NCBI GenBank assembly: GCA_022113835.1
Contig: JAILWY010000018.1
Coordinates: forward strand, 20,111,501-20,175,500
Reading direction: 5' to 3'
DNA length: 64,000 nucleotides
From: Atopsyche davidsoni
Lineage: Eukaryota; Arthropoda; Insecta; Trichoptera; Hydrobiosidae
Below the pieces are notes generated by a model. That model saw only the letters and a list, made by a program, of their open reading frames with translations. It searched no databases and was not told the DNA's origin. The position numbers and the translations under genes were made by a program. Shown piece by piece: positions 49,320-60,866 of this stretch; position 1 is the first letter of the stretch; every line of letters begins with the position of its first letter.

Positions 49320-51800
49320 AGTTGGGGCGCTGCGTGTGTGGCACGGTCGCAATACGTCTGGTCGTTATATGCGGATGTATTGAATATTCAGTAATGGCCA
49401 CGGTAATGGCGGTGCTGGCGGGCTCCCATTGTGTTCCTCTCGCCGCGGTCTTCCACCTTGACACGTTTATTGTTTATTCATAATGCGATTTTTTTATCTT
49501 TCTCTCGAGGTGAAAGGTCAGCCGAGATAAATATTTAAAGTGAGTTTTTGTGCAATTATATAACTTTTACACTTCATTGTTATAAACAATTTAGTATTAA
49601 TTCTGGTTTAACGGTTTGGCCGTCGAACGCGGTAATATTCTCACCGCTACTCGGGCCATAAGCGAGAATACATAATACTTTAAGTTTTTAACTACTTTCC
49701 AAGCTAAACTGCCAATTTGCTTTTGATATAAATAGTGATGGGAAATATCGAGCACAATGAACGATCGCAATAACAAAAAATACACATACCCAATCAAATT
49801 AAAAACAACTAATAAACCACCTGGTGTTGTCATTCTTTAGAAAAACTCATTAAACGCAGAACACTCTAAAAATATTTATTCAATCATTTAAATACATATA
49901 AACTATATAAAATATATTGAAACATGTGAAAGTATATTTTTAATTAGGTATTTGTATGGACTACATGCCTTTCTTGGTAATGTGTGTCGTTAATAATGTT
50001 CCTTTGTACACGCTGCATTAATTTTTCTTCAAGGAAAAAAAATTAAGTTTAAGACAAGTTTTTGAGTCAGGGATAGTGCTAAATTGGTTCAATTGGATAG
50101 AGTGCCGGATCTGAAACATTTGTGAGTGCTGCAAGATTAATTAAATATAATAAAATAATCGCCAGGAAAACCTTTTTCAGTAAAATCTTTTTTTCGACGT
50201 AATATTACCAGAGTATCACTTTACTGAGTATCCAGTGTCCCCTTTTTTATCTGCTGACCCAATCTCCTCTTTCCAGATGATTCTTTTGCTTAGAAAAAAA
50301 ACTTGTGTATTAAATTACATACATTGCATTTCTTGCATCGATCGTCCTCATTATGCAGTTTTTATGGAATGTACGCAAAACTGCTGTTTTTCGTTGGAAA
50401 TGGAAAACTCCATCGAAAAAAAGTGCCTTTAACGCGTCAATAATCGAAGAATTATTAGTGGATTTTTGCTTTCGGCTCGTACCTTGCACCTACATAGTAA
50501 TCACTTCGATATAATATTATTCAACATCCTTCGTTTGGTATTGTTTAGAAGTTATTGTATCAATCGGATGTTGCGGCAACAACACTGGAAGGCAGAAAGG
50601 CAGTGACTTGCCCGGCATTGTCTATAAGCTGGACTTATTTGTAAATTAATTATTTTATCACCGCAATCGCAAGCAATCAAGTCTATTGTATTACTCAATT
50701 TTGTAATCGTTAAAATATTTTTTACGAGTTGTTTTAAATAATAATACTCTATTTGTGTAATTTAATTAACAATTAAATTATAAATACAATAATATTATCA
50801 TATTAATGTATTCATAATTTTATCGTAAATTATTTGATCGTGCCGTACTTCAAATATCATCTCATCCTTTTGACCTAAATTTTCGTCGAATATAACACAA
50901 ATGCGTATTTTTATTAAATATATTACAATACAATGCATATTTGATCAAATTTTTTATATTATCATAAATCGTTGCGTACTTGTATATATTACTATAATGG
51001 AGATATGCTAAGTCGTGTTTATTGCTAATTACTGAAAATTCATACGGTATTAATCGTGAAAACTTTGTCATGCTTATGTTAGATAAAAAAAATTGGTATC
51101 ACATGACGGCTCCATTGCCGAATCGCTGAAGATGGTCACAGCTGTAGTTGCCACTTCATCTTCAGCTTCATCATCGTTCTCGTCTACTCTTACAAATTCT
51201 CACTCGTGGATTGTAAATAAAAATATATATATATAGAGTGTGCAGTGTTTCTCTGACTGCATGCTTTAGTCTCTTGTACGGAGAACAACGAGGAAACGCC
51301 GAAGACTTTGAGGATGAGGATGGCTGTAATCACTTGGCGGCTTCATTGCCGAATCTCTCCATTATCCTTTCGGCTAATTGAACGGACGGTGATTGGAGCC
51401 GCCCCGACTTCCTGGGCGAGCGCCGCGGAGCCTCTCTGCCGTCGCGGAAGGTTGCCGGAGCCGTTAATTGTAAAAAGTGTGCCGGTGACCATGCTTTTCG
51501 TATGTTTTGAGAATGGGATTTCAACAATTTTCACTTTTGAATGCAGTTTGAAGTACATCGATATCAATATGAACGCTGCTTTGGTAGCCGTTTGGAAACA
51601 GGAAACACTAAACACCTCAACACTCAATCTGATATCCATGCGAATGTTTTTATCACTAAGGTTCGCCTCAGTTTAATTTTGTCCTAAATTTGCATTTTAA
51701 AGATATATGTGATTGTTGTAGTGATCGAAAATGAGAATATCAATTACTTTTATAAAAATTACTGTCATCTGCATGTTTCAAAAAATATTTAGCATAAAGA
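49320..51800. other. Gene-free DNA
   Basis: AT-rich; no exon or mobile element recognised. A GC-richer patch at 51290-51480 carries frames on both strands without any family motif. Confidence 0.4.
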
Positions 51801-51819
51801 ACAAATTTGCATAAAGTAC

Positions 51820-52066
51820 CTTGTCGAGGTGGTGATTGTTTCTGTAGCTTGCTGCAGAAGAAGAATCAGATCTAAACGCCAGAGCAGATTGTATAATAAT
51901 GCTATTGGGCAGCAGCAATACGCAGACTATTCCTTCCAATACAAAACTGCGGTGTAGAAGGACCCGGGGACCCACTAGAAAACCACGAACACTGGCTCAG
52001 CATGAGTATATGCTCAGTGCAATGGTTGCCAACATTATCTGCGGAGAGGTACTTGTTGAAGAAGAT
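51820..52066 (+). repeat. LINE-tail retroposon family, copy 6
   Basis: Contains the TGTAGCTTGCTGCAGAAGAA segment, AAACTGCGGTGTAGAAGGAC, CCGGGGACCCACTAG and the terminal GCGGAGAGGTACTTGTTGAA. The 5' third is missing. Confidence 0.8.
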
Positions 52067-52069
52067 TTT

Positions 52070-55000
52070 TTTAGTGCAGATCAATCAGATCGGTTTGGAG
52101 TAGCAGCCCAATTAATGCTGGGTCGTATTGCATACTTATCGCGTTGAATAGGTCTCCGGGGAGCAGGGCCAGTGTTGGTCCCGAGCATGGTCGCCGCGGG
52201 AGGCCGCCGGCTGACAATCAGGGCGAGACGGACCGACAAAGCGAGTACGTTGCTAAATTAAATTCAAATCGGCCGCACAGTGGGGCGATCCACACAAAAA
52301 GCGCCCAAACCGGGGAACTTTCATCGCTCGCTGCTGCGTTTGTTGCGCAACTGGCGCACAGTGCCGCGGCCGTAGCATACTGGTCCGTCTATTTTTTTTA
52401 TCCTTGCTCTACGAGCGGGAAACATTCTACTCCAGATAATCTGAACGGAGATCCGAAAGAATTGCTCTACTGTGTAAGAATAAGTTGTCACAAGCGGTAG
52501 TCGATATTTACGGGATATTAAAATTTTTAAATCATAAAAGAAGCTGTGAAAACCACCAGACCTTGTGATGTGAAGGGCAGTACTTTTGTAGAATATTAAA
52601 CACCAATAAATTAGATAGCAACTGAGCGCATCGCACGTCATTAGGTATCAGCTGAGACGTGATCAAAATAACATTACCATTCTCGCAACACTTCCGTTTG
52701 CGAGGATCAAATTTTCTTATCAGTTCATCTCATTTATCTCACAGTAGCGTTCAGTCATTGAACTGAGCCATATTTTTCAATGTAAGGTTAGCTTAATTTT
52801 ATTCATACAATATTAATCTAAAAATCGACAAATTTATTTTAAAAAAACTCAGCTTTTATAACCACTGTGACTTCGTATCTGACCAAGAATTTTGATAATA
52901 ATATGCAATGATGTAACCGATATACCATTTCTAAAAAAAATATCGTTATCGTTTCCTAAAAAACGAATTTATTTTAACCAAAACAAATACGATATTACAT
53001 TTTTTTATTTCAATTCAAAATCAGTGAATTTTGGTGGTGAGACAAAAAAATAATGAAGAAAAATAAAGGAAAATAATATGGTATTGTATTTGAGGTGCCA
53101 CGTCCGATTAATCAAATAACATTATTAAACTGATATGTTTAAAATAATTAGTTATCTTACAGTATTATTCATTAATATGTTATTACAAATATGTATAAAA
53201 CTAAGAAGACGCTAACTATATTTGACTGGTTTTTCTTGTTCTTACAAAATGGATCTCCTTTGACATTTTAATACAGATTTTCCTTACTTGAACGAGCGGT
53301 AAGGACCTAAACCTATTATATCTAACGGTTTGTATAATTTGTTAAAATGTCGTTACAAATGTGTGTATCGTTAATTGAATCATTTTGGCTTTGGCTTAAT
53401 ATCCTGAACTCCTCTAATAATAAATGTAAAATACCAAAAGAGAGTGAAGTGAGATATAGATTGAGGAAAAGGTTTATCACTAGCAATATATGCACCTCAC
53501 AGTTTTTTTTCCTAACCCACGAGTAAGATGATTGATAAATACAACTGAGAGTGAGAACGTACTTTTCGAGGGTAAATTATAAAACATCAAATAATCTGTC
53601 GCTTTGCAGCTTACACCAATATATATTTGATATGTATATTTACCTTATCAGAGGTTATTTTGCCAAAGTATCGAAATAAACCAGAATCAGTCGCAAACAA
53701 TCCCAAAAACCTGATTCAATTACAGTAAACGCCCATAAAAACTTGTAAAAATGTAGTATAAAACGCAGGCTCTACTTACATCCGCTCTATATTACGCTAG
53801 CTTGGGTTAACACGCACCTTTAGATATCTATATAGATCAGCAGTAAGTAAATGGTTACATTACTTGTTCTACACCGGTATTTACAGGCTATTAGTAAGTT
53901 GTATTACCGATCATAAACCGCATTAGTGAGAAGTACCGAATAATGTAATTATTTTTTAAGTTGGGTTGATTTAATAATGTAATATTGTAAGCAGGTATTT
54001 TTATTTTTGTGGTCGAGTAGTAAATAAAGTCTTTTAACAACCATACATTCGAATTTGGGGGCAACAGACGTTTTATTTATATTTAAATTATAAATTTATT
54101 TTTGACAAAGATAAGTCTGTGCTTAGCAATAAACACCTGCTGCTTTAGCCCCCCGTGTTAGAGTACACTTGTCTAGTCCTTTGATTGCTATTGCATTCCT
54201 GTAAACGAAGGAATAAATAAATAACTATATGAAACTGAAGGACTTGCACAGGAATAGTGTGATTTTTGGTATAAACCAAGGTAAATATTCGATTCTTCAA
54301 TCGGCTTTGATCGCTTCAATCATTACTAGCTTGGCTGCTTTTCTTATGTCGCCCACCTCCAAATCATTACGTATTAGAGGTTTATCTCAATTTACAGGTC
54401 CTCTTAAAATATACCCTTTTTATTTAAACAGTATTGCAGATTGCAGGGATAGCATAAAGTATAATAATTTACGAACTGCCCGCCTCTGGTGCGTGCGATG
54501 CCTGGAAAAGTTTTCAGAAATAGATGCTATCAGTCACGCTCGGGAACACAAAATTAGATTTGTACCAACATGCAAGTTAGTGTGTTACATCAAATTAAAT
54601 TATTAATACTTTCTAATTTGTAAATAATTACAAAAACAAAAAAAAACATATTAGACACGCGTGGTCTTGGCGGATCTTCGTATTGTGTTTCCATCTCTAT
54701 CTTCTTCTGATTTTTCATAGATCAAGAATAATAATGTATCTAACAAGTATTCAATACAATTTATATATTTATTAATATATTTCAAAAAAATAGTTTGTGC
54801 GTTTTGGGTGTGCTGTGTGTTGGATTTAATAATAATTGCACAGCCCCATTTGTCACACATGCCATTGATGGACCTTAAGTTGAAAAAGGCTTCCGCCTAC
54901 GTTTTTATACTCTTACAAAGCAGAGCATTTTACATATTTTATGTATATCTTCGAAACTAAGATTTTTACTGTTTATCTTTGATATATTAGTTACTAATAA

Positions 55001-56150
55001 TATTTATTACTATAATATTTTGAATGCGTACTTTCGCTTTTTTAAGACTCTGGTGAAGCTTTTGGAGTGCGAAAGCACTCACTGCAAAATAATTTTAGTA
55101 GTTTCCTAGTTATTTGGCAGTTGATATAATAGATGTTTGATCCTTGATACTTTCTTTATAAAAAAGGGAAGGCATAATTACACCCGAGTCGATCAATGCT
55201 TCTGACGAAATACTCGCTAATAAATTCGACAGCGCATTGTAAACATCGAAAGCGATCTCAGCTTACGAAATTTCGATAATCATGAGAAAGGAGTAACAAT
55301 GGCGACGATCAACCTTATCGTCGTTAAGTGCCCACCGATGTCTGATTGCGCAAGCACTGAAAATAATAATTTTTGTGCTATAACAGTATTATTTCGACGA
55401 AGCGCGTTTCCGGTAAAAGTTATGCCGAGTCAAGGAACCTGGCGGATAATTTTAAATGTAAAAAGTGAAACAATAACCAGCCGGTCCCACGCGTGCCCCC
55501 CGCCACCCCTGTCTCCCCCGACTCCCCCGACCAACCTAACCTCCTCCCCTCACTCCCCTTTACTCCCCCCACTCTCCCCGCCAGCTCTGAGGACTATGCG
55601 GGGATAATTCACAGTCGACACGCTCACGGCCCGCGAGCACACAATCACTGGTGAACAAAACAGCTACATTTGTTCACAGATGAATGTATCATGTAAAAAT
55701 CTATTTACGTCTTCGCCGACGACTTTAAAATGCTAAATTTCGTAGTCTCGAAAAGGAAAAAAAAAATTAACAAGTCAAAAAAATCAAATCTTCAAAACAT
55801 CACTAAAACTATGCACAACTTGCTTCTGGTTGATTAGAAAATTTTGTTGTCTGTCTGACCATCATTTATAATATTTTGAATATTTAAAATATTTTTTTTG
55901 TGATTTTCGTTAAAAGGAGAAATTGATAACATTTAATCATAAAAAGAAAATTATTTACTATTTGTTTTACTGAACAAAAACTTTTTACAAAAAATAGTTT
56001 TTTTAGTGAGGAAGTGAGACCCAGGCGTATTTTTTTAAATCGATCAAAAAATAGTTTAAATATAAATTATTATTGTTTATAAATTTACGACTAGCTGTTG
56101 GCTGTGTAAGTGTGAATTTATTCTGGAATATTCATTTTATAAATTATGAA
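52070..56150. other. Gene-free DNA with a C-rich tract
   Basis: No supported exon. Frames at 52144-52500, 54229-54606 and 55299-55607 (102-125 codons) show no motif. The last of these runs into a polypyrimidine CCCCC-rich tract (55495-55580) that makes a spurious proline run. Confidence 0.4.
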
Positions 56151-56153
56151 AAT

Positions 56154-56345
56154 ATTCTTCATCAAGTGCCTCTCCTCAGAGGAGGTTGGCGACCATTTCA
56201 CTGAGCATATACCCCTGCTGAGCCAGTGTTATGGTTTTTTAAGAGAAAAATAGTGTAGTGGGTATCTAAGTCCTTCTACACCGCAGTTTTATATTGCTGC
56301 TGCCCAGTATCATTATTATATAATAATTTCCTTACCAAGACTTGT
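56154..56345 (-). repeat. LINE-tail retroposon family, copy 7
   Basis: Reverse-oriented 3' half: CAAGTGCCTCTCCTCAGAGG, then the CTACACCGCAGTTTTATATT block, ending near CAAGACTTGTAAGG. Confidence 0.85.
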
Positions 56346-57059
56346 AAGGAAAATATACTAAATAAATTCACTTTAGTGTAGACACGAATGATTTATTACG
56401 TTTTGCATTTAATAAAAAAAAACAACTTGCTCACATTCGGTTCCCATTTGATTCACATATTATTATAGCTCACGAACAATAATGTCTCGTAATTATTTCA
56501 ATGGCATTCTTTATGCCTGTATATTTAGTAATTTTTATTTAATTGAACCCAATTAAATGGCGAGCGTTATTGGAAGCCGGTGAATTTCCAGTAGCAGTCA
56601 TGCTCGGCGTTCATTAGTTTGTTCTGCTCCACTGCGCCCGCGGGGGAGCCTCTCGACTATTCAATCTTCGGGCTTTATTTATCTATCTTTTTCCTCGGTG
56701 TACGCGCAAATATCTAGCACACTTACAAGGTCTGCATTGACAATAAATAATTCATAATTTTAGTTGAGTTTCAGCAATGGCAAAGCAAAAATGATTTTGA
56801 TGACTTACACATACAGTCCTACAAATATTCCCGTAATACAGAGCACTAGTGATATACTACATATTTGAATGCCTATACTATTATTTTTTTAGTCTCGTGT
56901 TTTCAAGATGATGCAAAGAATTTAAAGACACCCATCATATATTTTTTTATCCTGCACAGTAACATTATCACAACTGCCTGATACAATTTATTTCTAACAT
57001 ACCCGCTCATCCATCTTTAGATGACTTTAATTATATTACAAATATATATATATATATAA

Positions 57060-57167
57060 GTGTAGAAGGACCCACTACACTATTTTTTCTTTAGGCAGCA
57101 TGAGTATATGCTCAGTGAAATGGTCGCCAACCTTCTCTGAAGAAAGGCACTTGATGAAGATGAAGAA
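57060..57167 (+). repeat. LINE-tail retroposon family, copy 8 (3' end)
   Basis: Short 3' part: GTGTAGAAGGACCCACTACA to GAAAGGCACTTGATGAAGAT, followed by GAAG. Confidence 0.8.
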
Positions 57168-57497
57168 TTATATTATATTAGAAACCCATTTCCAATGACG
57201 TGCCTTTTCAAATAGTAACTCTAGTAAAGTTAAAATATGGAATGAAGAGTGATCCCAATCTCTTGATTACTCTGATATAAATATTGAAATTTATACATCA
57301 TAAAAATAAAGTTCTGTATGTACTTGAGAAATACCAATATATCACAAAGAAGGTACTTGAGACATCGTTAGTGTTATTGGAGTTATTGCCAGAGTTCGGT
57401 TCAGTTAGCCTGGCGTTGCACATCTCGAGTCTCGAGCACGTCCGTACAGCCTTCGCGCGGCTTCCTGTAAAAGTTTATTTCCCGTCGAGCCTCCAGC

Positions 57498-57588
57498 GAG
57501 GTAGTGAGGTAGTGAGGTGGTGAGGTGGTGAGGTGGTGAGGTGGTGTGGTAGTGAGGTAGTGAGGTAGTGAAGCAGCGAGGTAGCGAG
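57498..57588. repeat. 8-bp GAGGTAGT/GAGGTGGT minisatellite
   Basis: Eleven or so tandem 8-base units with substitutions (GTGGTAGT, GAAGCAGC). The 8-base period makes Ser/Thr/His-rich frames on the minus strand that are artefacts. Confidence 0.9.
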
Positions 57589-58064
57589 AGGCGCCGGAGA
57601 GAAGGAGTCACGCTCGGCCGCTCCGAGTGATGCAACGCTCCGCGCCAGCTCCCGCCTGGGGTCTCCATGCGCCACCACTGCACCTGACGACGGCTGCAGC
57701 CTTCAGACCCTCAGAGGATAACTGCGAGAGACACATCGGTGTGACGGGCCGGGAAGTTCCGCGTCGGCAACACAGCGGTGTGACGCGAAAATATTTTTTT
57801 GATTGGAAGGTTGCTCAATGTGTTTTTTTTTTTTATCATATTCTGTTTTATTTCGAAGGTGTCAAATAGTTTCAAAAATGTATAAAAACATGATACATAC
57901 ATACGTAGTTTTTCTGAGATATGTGTTACACTTGATTTGCAATATGCTCTGCTTGAGGTTTAGATTCATCCGACGTTTCGGTCACCTCAAGCAGCGCAAC
58001 GCCTAAAAAACCGAATCAAGAAAGTACGAGGTCTGCCAAAACCAACGTTATTCCTTATAGTTTT

Positions 58065-58392
58065 TCTTCTCCATCAAGTGCCTCTCCTCAGAGGAGGTTG
58101 GCGACCATTTCACTGGGCATATATTCATTCTGACCCAGTGTTCATGGTTATCTAAGGGGAATATAGTGTAGTGGATCCCCGGTTCCTTCTACACCGCAGT
58201 TTTATATTGCTTCTCCCCAATAGCATTATTATATATATCCTTTCCTTACAAAGCTCTGGCGTTTAGATCTGATACTCCTCGACTTCCAGAGCACATCCCT
58301 CCACAATCATTCCAAGTCCACTACTTTACACACGCCCAGGATACAGAATGGCAGCCATGCACAAGCAACAGAATGGGGAAAGTGGGGAGGTT
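58065..58392 (-). repeat. LINE-tail retroposon family, copy 9 (full length)
   Basis: The best-preserved copy. It runs from TCAAGTGCCTCTCCTCAGAG through the CTACACCGCAG block, ATCATTCCAAGTCCACTAC and GGCAGCCATGCACAAGCAAC. It can serve as the family reference (about 328 bases). Confidence 0.85.
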
Positions 58393-58674
58393 GTATTATA
58401 TTAAATTATAGTTTTTATTGACACGTATTTCTAAAAGCTCTCTTTTCAATGATACTTCAATACGAAGATCCGCACCAGCAGCAAGGCGTGGTCACCCTGT
58501 GTATGCACTCGCGGGAATGGAATAATTGAAAGTCCCGCCGCTTGCTGGAATTCTGAATAACACCGCAGACGAAATTTGAATATATTTGAGACTTACTTTG
58601 CTTTCATTTATACTTATTACGTAATAGCAAAATTCTATAATTTTCTTCGCGATGATTTTCTAAGACCGTCGACG

Positions 58675-58862
58675 TTATGACTTAACAGCGATGGTGAAAC
58701 TCTCTTTGCCCCTGACTGGGTCGTCTATGTTCACTTGACTGTCTATTGAGACTCTAAAATGTAAAGGATCCACCATAAGCATGTTGCCGTTCCGTATCGC
58801 GACTCCAATAAAATAATGCCGATACACTTTCTGGCCCAAATTATCTAAGCTTGGATGTCTCA
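58675..58862 (-). CDS. Candidate terminal exon of an unknown gene
   Basis: Minus-strand frame of 62 codons starting at a splice acceptor (TTTTACTAG/TG at 58862) and ending TAA at 58675. Composition is more balanced than the surroundings. The translation looks like a structured protein, with alternating hydrophobic residues: VYRHYFIGVAIRNGN, then LMVDPLHFRVSID and QVNIDDPVRG. I do not recognise the family. No matching upstream exon is visible between here and the window end, so the rest may lie outside, or this may be a retroposed fragment. The in-frame ATG near the start is not necessarily used. Confidence 0.4.
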
Positions 58863-59402
58863 CTAGTAAAATAAAGATTTAAAAAGATCGTCTGTTATCT
58901 TGTTAGATACACTAATTTGCAGAATTTCTGTATATATAAATATATATATCTATGTATATACATACATATTATTTGTAGTTTTTTCTATGCTCAAGGTATA
59001 AGGACTCAATTTTTAAGAATGTGTTAAATAAATGAAATTTGCGTACTGCGTGCATTATAAAAAAATTTACGAGTATGCTTTTGTGTGAACTGAAATACCT
59101 GGAGACAAATAATTATTTAAAAATATTGTACATATTTCAATTCTATGTGGTTAAGGTACAATTATAAATAACCGCACTATACATTCTAACTTATAAACTT
59201 ATAGATTTTTATAATAAATGAGATACATGTGGTTAATAATCTGTGTAGATGGCTCAGAACATGTGGGAAGATAACAAACCACACAGCCTGAATAGTTATT
59301 GATATTAAATCTACAGTCGCGGTTTTGTAATCTGTGGTAATTCATTCATAATCGATATTGATAGGTAAATTATAATATTTCCTAATAATAATATATATAA
59401 AA

Positions 59403-59406
<4 letters not shown>

Positions 59407-59492
<86 letters not shown>
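59407..59492. repeat. (TA)n microsatellite
   Basis: About 43 uninterrupted TA units. Confidence 0.98.
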
Positions 59493-59493
<1 letters not shown>

Positions 59494-60070
59494 TGAATTC
59501 ATTGAAAAGTAATTACAAACAAGTAATGCATTACATATATTGCATAAAGCGTAAGGTCACTAATTACTCATTGGTGATATAATTATAATATTCTATTTGA
59601 TTTTAATTTACTACTTACAATAGTTAAATCTCAAGTTTACACTCGATGTGCATCGATTTTAAAAATATAGTGTTTTAAAAGCACGTTTTATGTAATCCTT
59701 GTTTGGTTTATTCAGCCCTTCAGGACTCGCTCGGTCCTTACTTCTATCGGATTCGCCAGCAGTTCTCGTTAGAATATACTGATATAATTATTTTTAATTA
59801 ATAATAATACGACGAAGATATCCAGAATCAACCTACATTCGCGATACGTTATTTTTTAATCAAAATATTTTAATAATATTAATTATTACTCATAAATACG
59901 TTTATATGTTACAATACATATATTTGTTATATAAATTTTATCTCAATCTCAGCCACTAATATTTTGATTTAAAATCAAAAACCTACATTTTTTAATAAAA
60001 TTAAATCTGGATTTTTTGACATTGTGAATTGATATAACTCTAGTGCTGACTTTCTTGTGGTGTTTTTCAG

Positions 60071-60866
60071 GACCAGAGGCTGTCCTGTGACCGAACATGA
60101 CGGAGGACACGCCTTGATAGGCGCGAGGCAGAGGCAGAGGCAGAGGCAGAGGGGCGCAGAGGGGCGCAGAGAGGCGCAGAGGGGCGCAGGGGGGCGCAGG
60201 CAGGGCCACGGAGAGCACCGACCGCGCCGAACTAACGGCGGCGTCGTTCACGTCACGCTCGCGAACCAGAACATGACGTCAGACAGGGGCATCCCTCACC
60301 TGAGGGACATCTTCGGACTGGGCGGGCAGGCCTTCCACCCGCACTCCGGCTACAGCGAAATCGGGGCCTTCCCCAACCAAAAGAACATAGAGAACTTCGA
60401 GGCTCCAGTAGACCCTAAGAAACCCACCAAAAAGAGCGGAAAGAAGTCCAAGAGCAAAGACAATTACAAAACTCTAACCAACGGCGATGTCAAAACGCTC
60501 GAGCGACATCTCAGCATGAAGAAGACGATCAGGAAGAAGATCATGAGGGATCTGCAGCAAGCGTTCGTCGAAGATCCCGACGAGTTCAAAACTGAAAACT
60601 CCACTCCGGAGCAGCTGAAAGCCGAGCTGAGCGCCGAGGCGATGAAATTCGGCGAGAAGCACAACAAGAAATCGGGCGGCGATTCCAACTTTTTGGATAT
60701 GCTGAGGGGCGAGGCCAAGGGAGCCAAGGGGGCGCAGGCGGCCCCGGAGGCCGACTACTCCGCCCTGGGGAGGCGCGACGCCGACGAGGAGGCTGCGGGG
60801 GGCCCCGGGGGCGAAAAAACATCCTTCTGGCGGCGGTTCACTATGAAAAACAAAAACAAAAGATAA
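60071..60866 (+). CDS. Unidentified Lys-rich protein, terminal coding exon
   Basis: A splice acceptor (GTTTTTCAG) precedes 60071 and the frame runs open to TAA at 60864-60866. The likely start is ATG 60273 (197 residues). The upstream in-frame part is a simple GAGGCA repeat reading as RQRQRQ, and an ATG at 60097 opens a 6-codon out-of-frame uORF. From the start: IPHLRDIFGLGGQ, a Lys/Ser-rich basic stretch near 48-65, then a likely helical core TLERHLSMKKTIRKKIMRDL followed by QQAFVEDPDEF. Next come a second helix (PEQLKAELSAEAMKFGEKHN), an NFLDMLRGEAKGAKGAQ segment, an acidic/glycine linker, and a C-terminal FWRRF before a KNKNKR tail. There is no signal peptide or membrane segment. It looks conserved and real, but I cannot name the family. 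Codon use is GC-rich compared with the NS1 gene. Confidence 0.75.
60120..60205. repeat. GAGGCA / GAGGGGCGCA tandem repeat
   Basis: Four or more GAGGCA units followed by five 10-base GAGGGGCGCA-type units, lying just after the splice acceptor and before the preferred start codon. Confidence 0.85.

Noticed and set aside
50095..50140. Possible tRNA or SINE head (A-box-like CAATTGGATAGAGTGC)
   Set aside because: No B-box follows at a usable distance and no cloverleaf can be formed.
54229..54606. 125-codon plus-strand frame
   Set aside because: No motif or splice context; composition does not differ from the surrounding non-coding DNA.
55299..55607. 102-codon frame with a proline-rich end
   Set aside because: The proline run is the translation of a C-rich tract.
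57405..57683. Ser/Thr/His-rich minus-strand frames
   Set aside because: Produced by the 8-bp minisatellite at 57498-57588.
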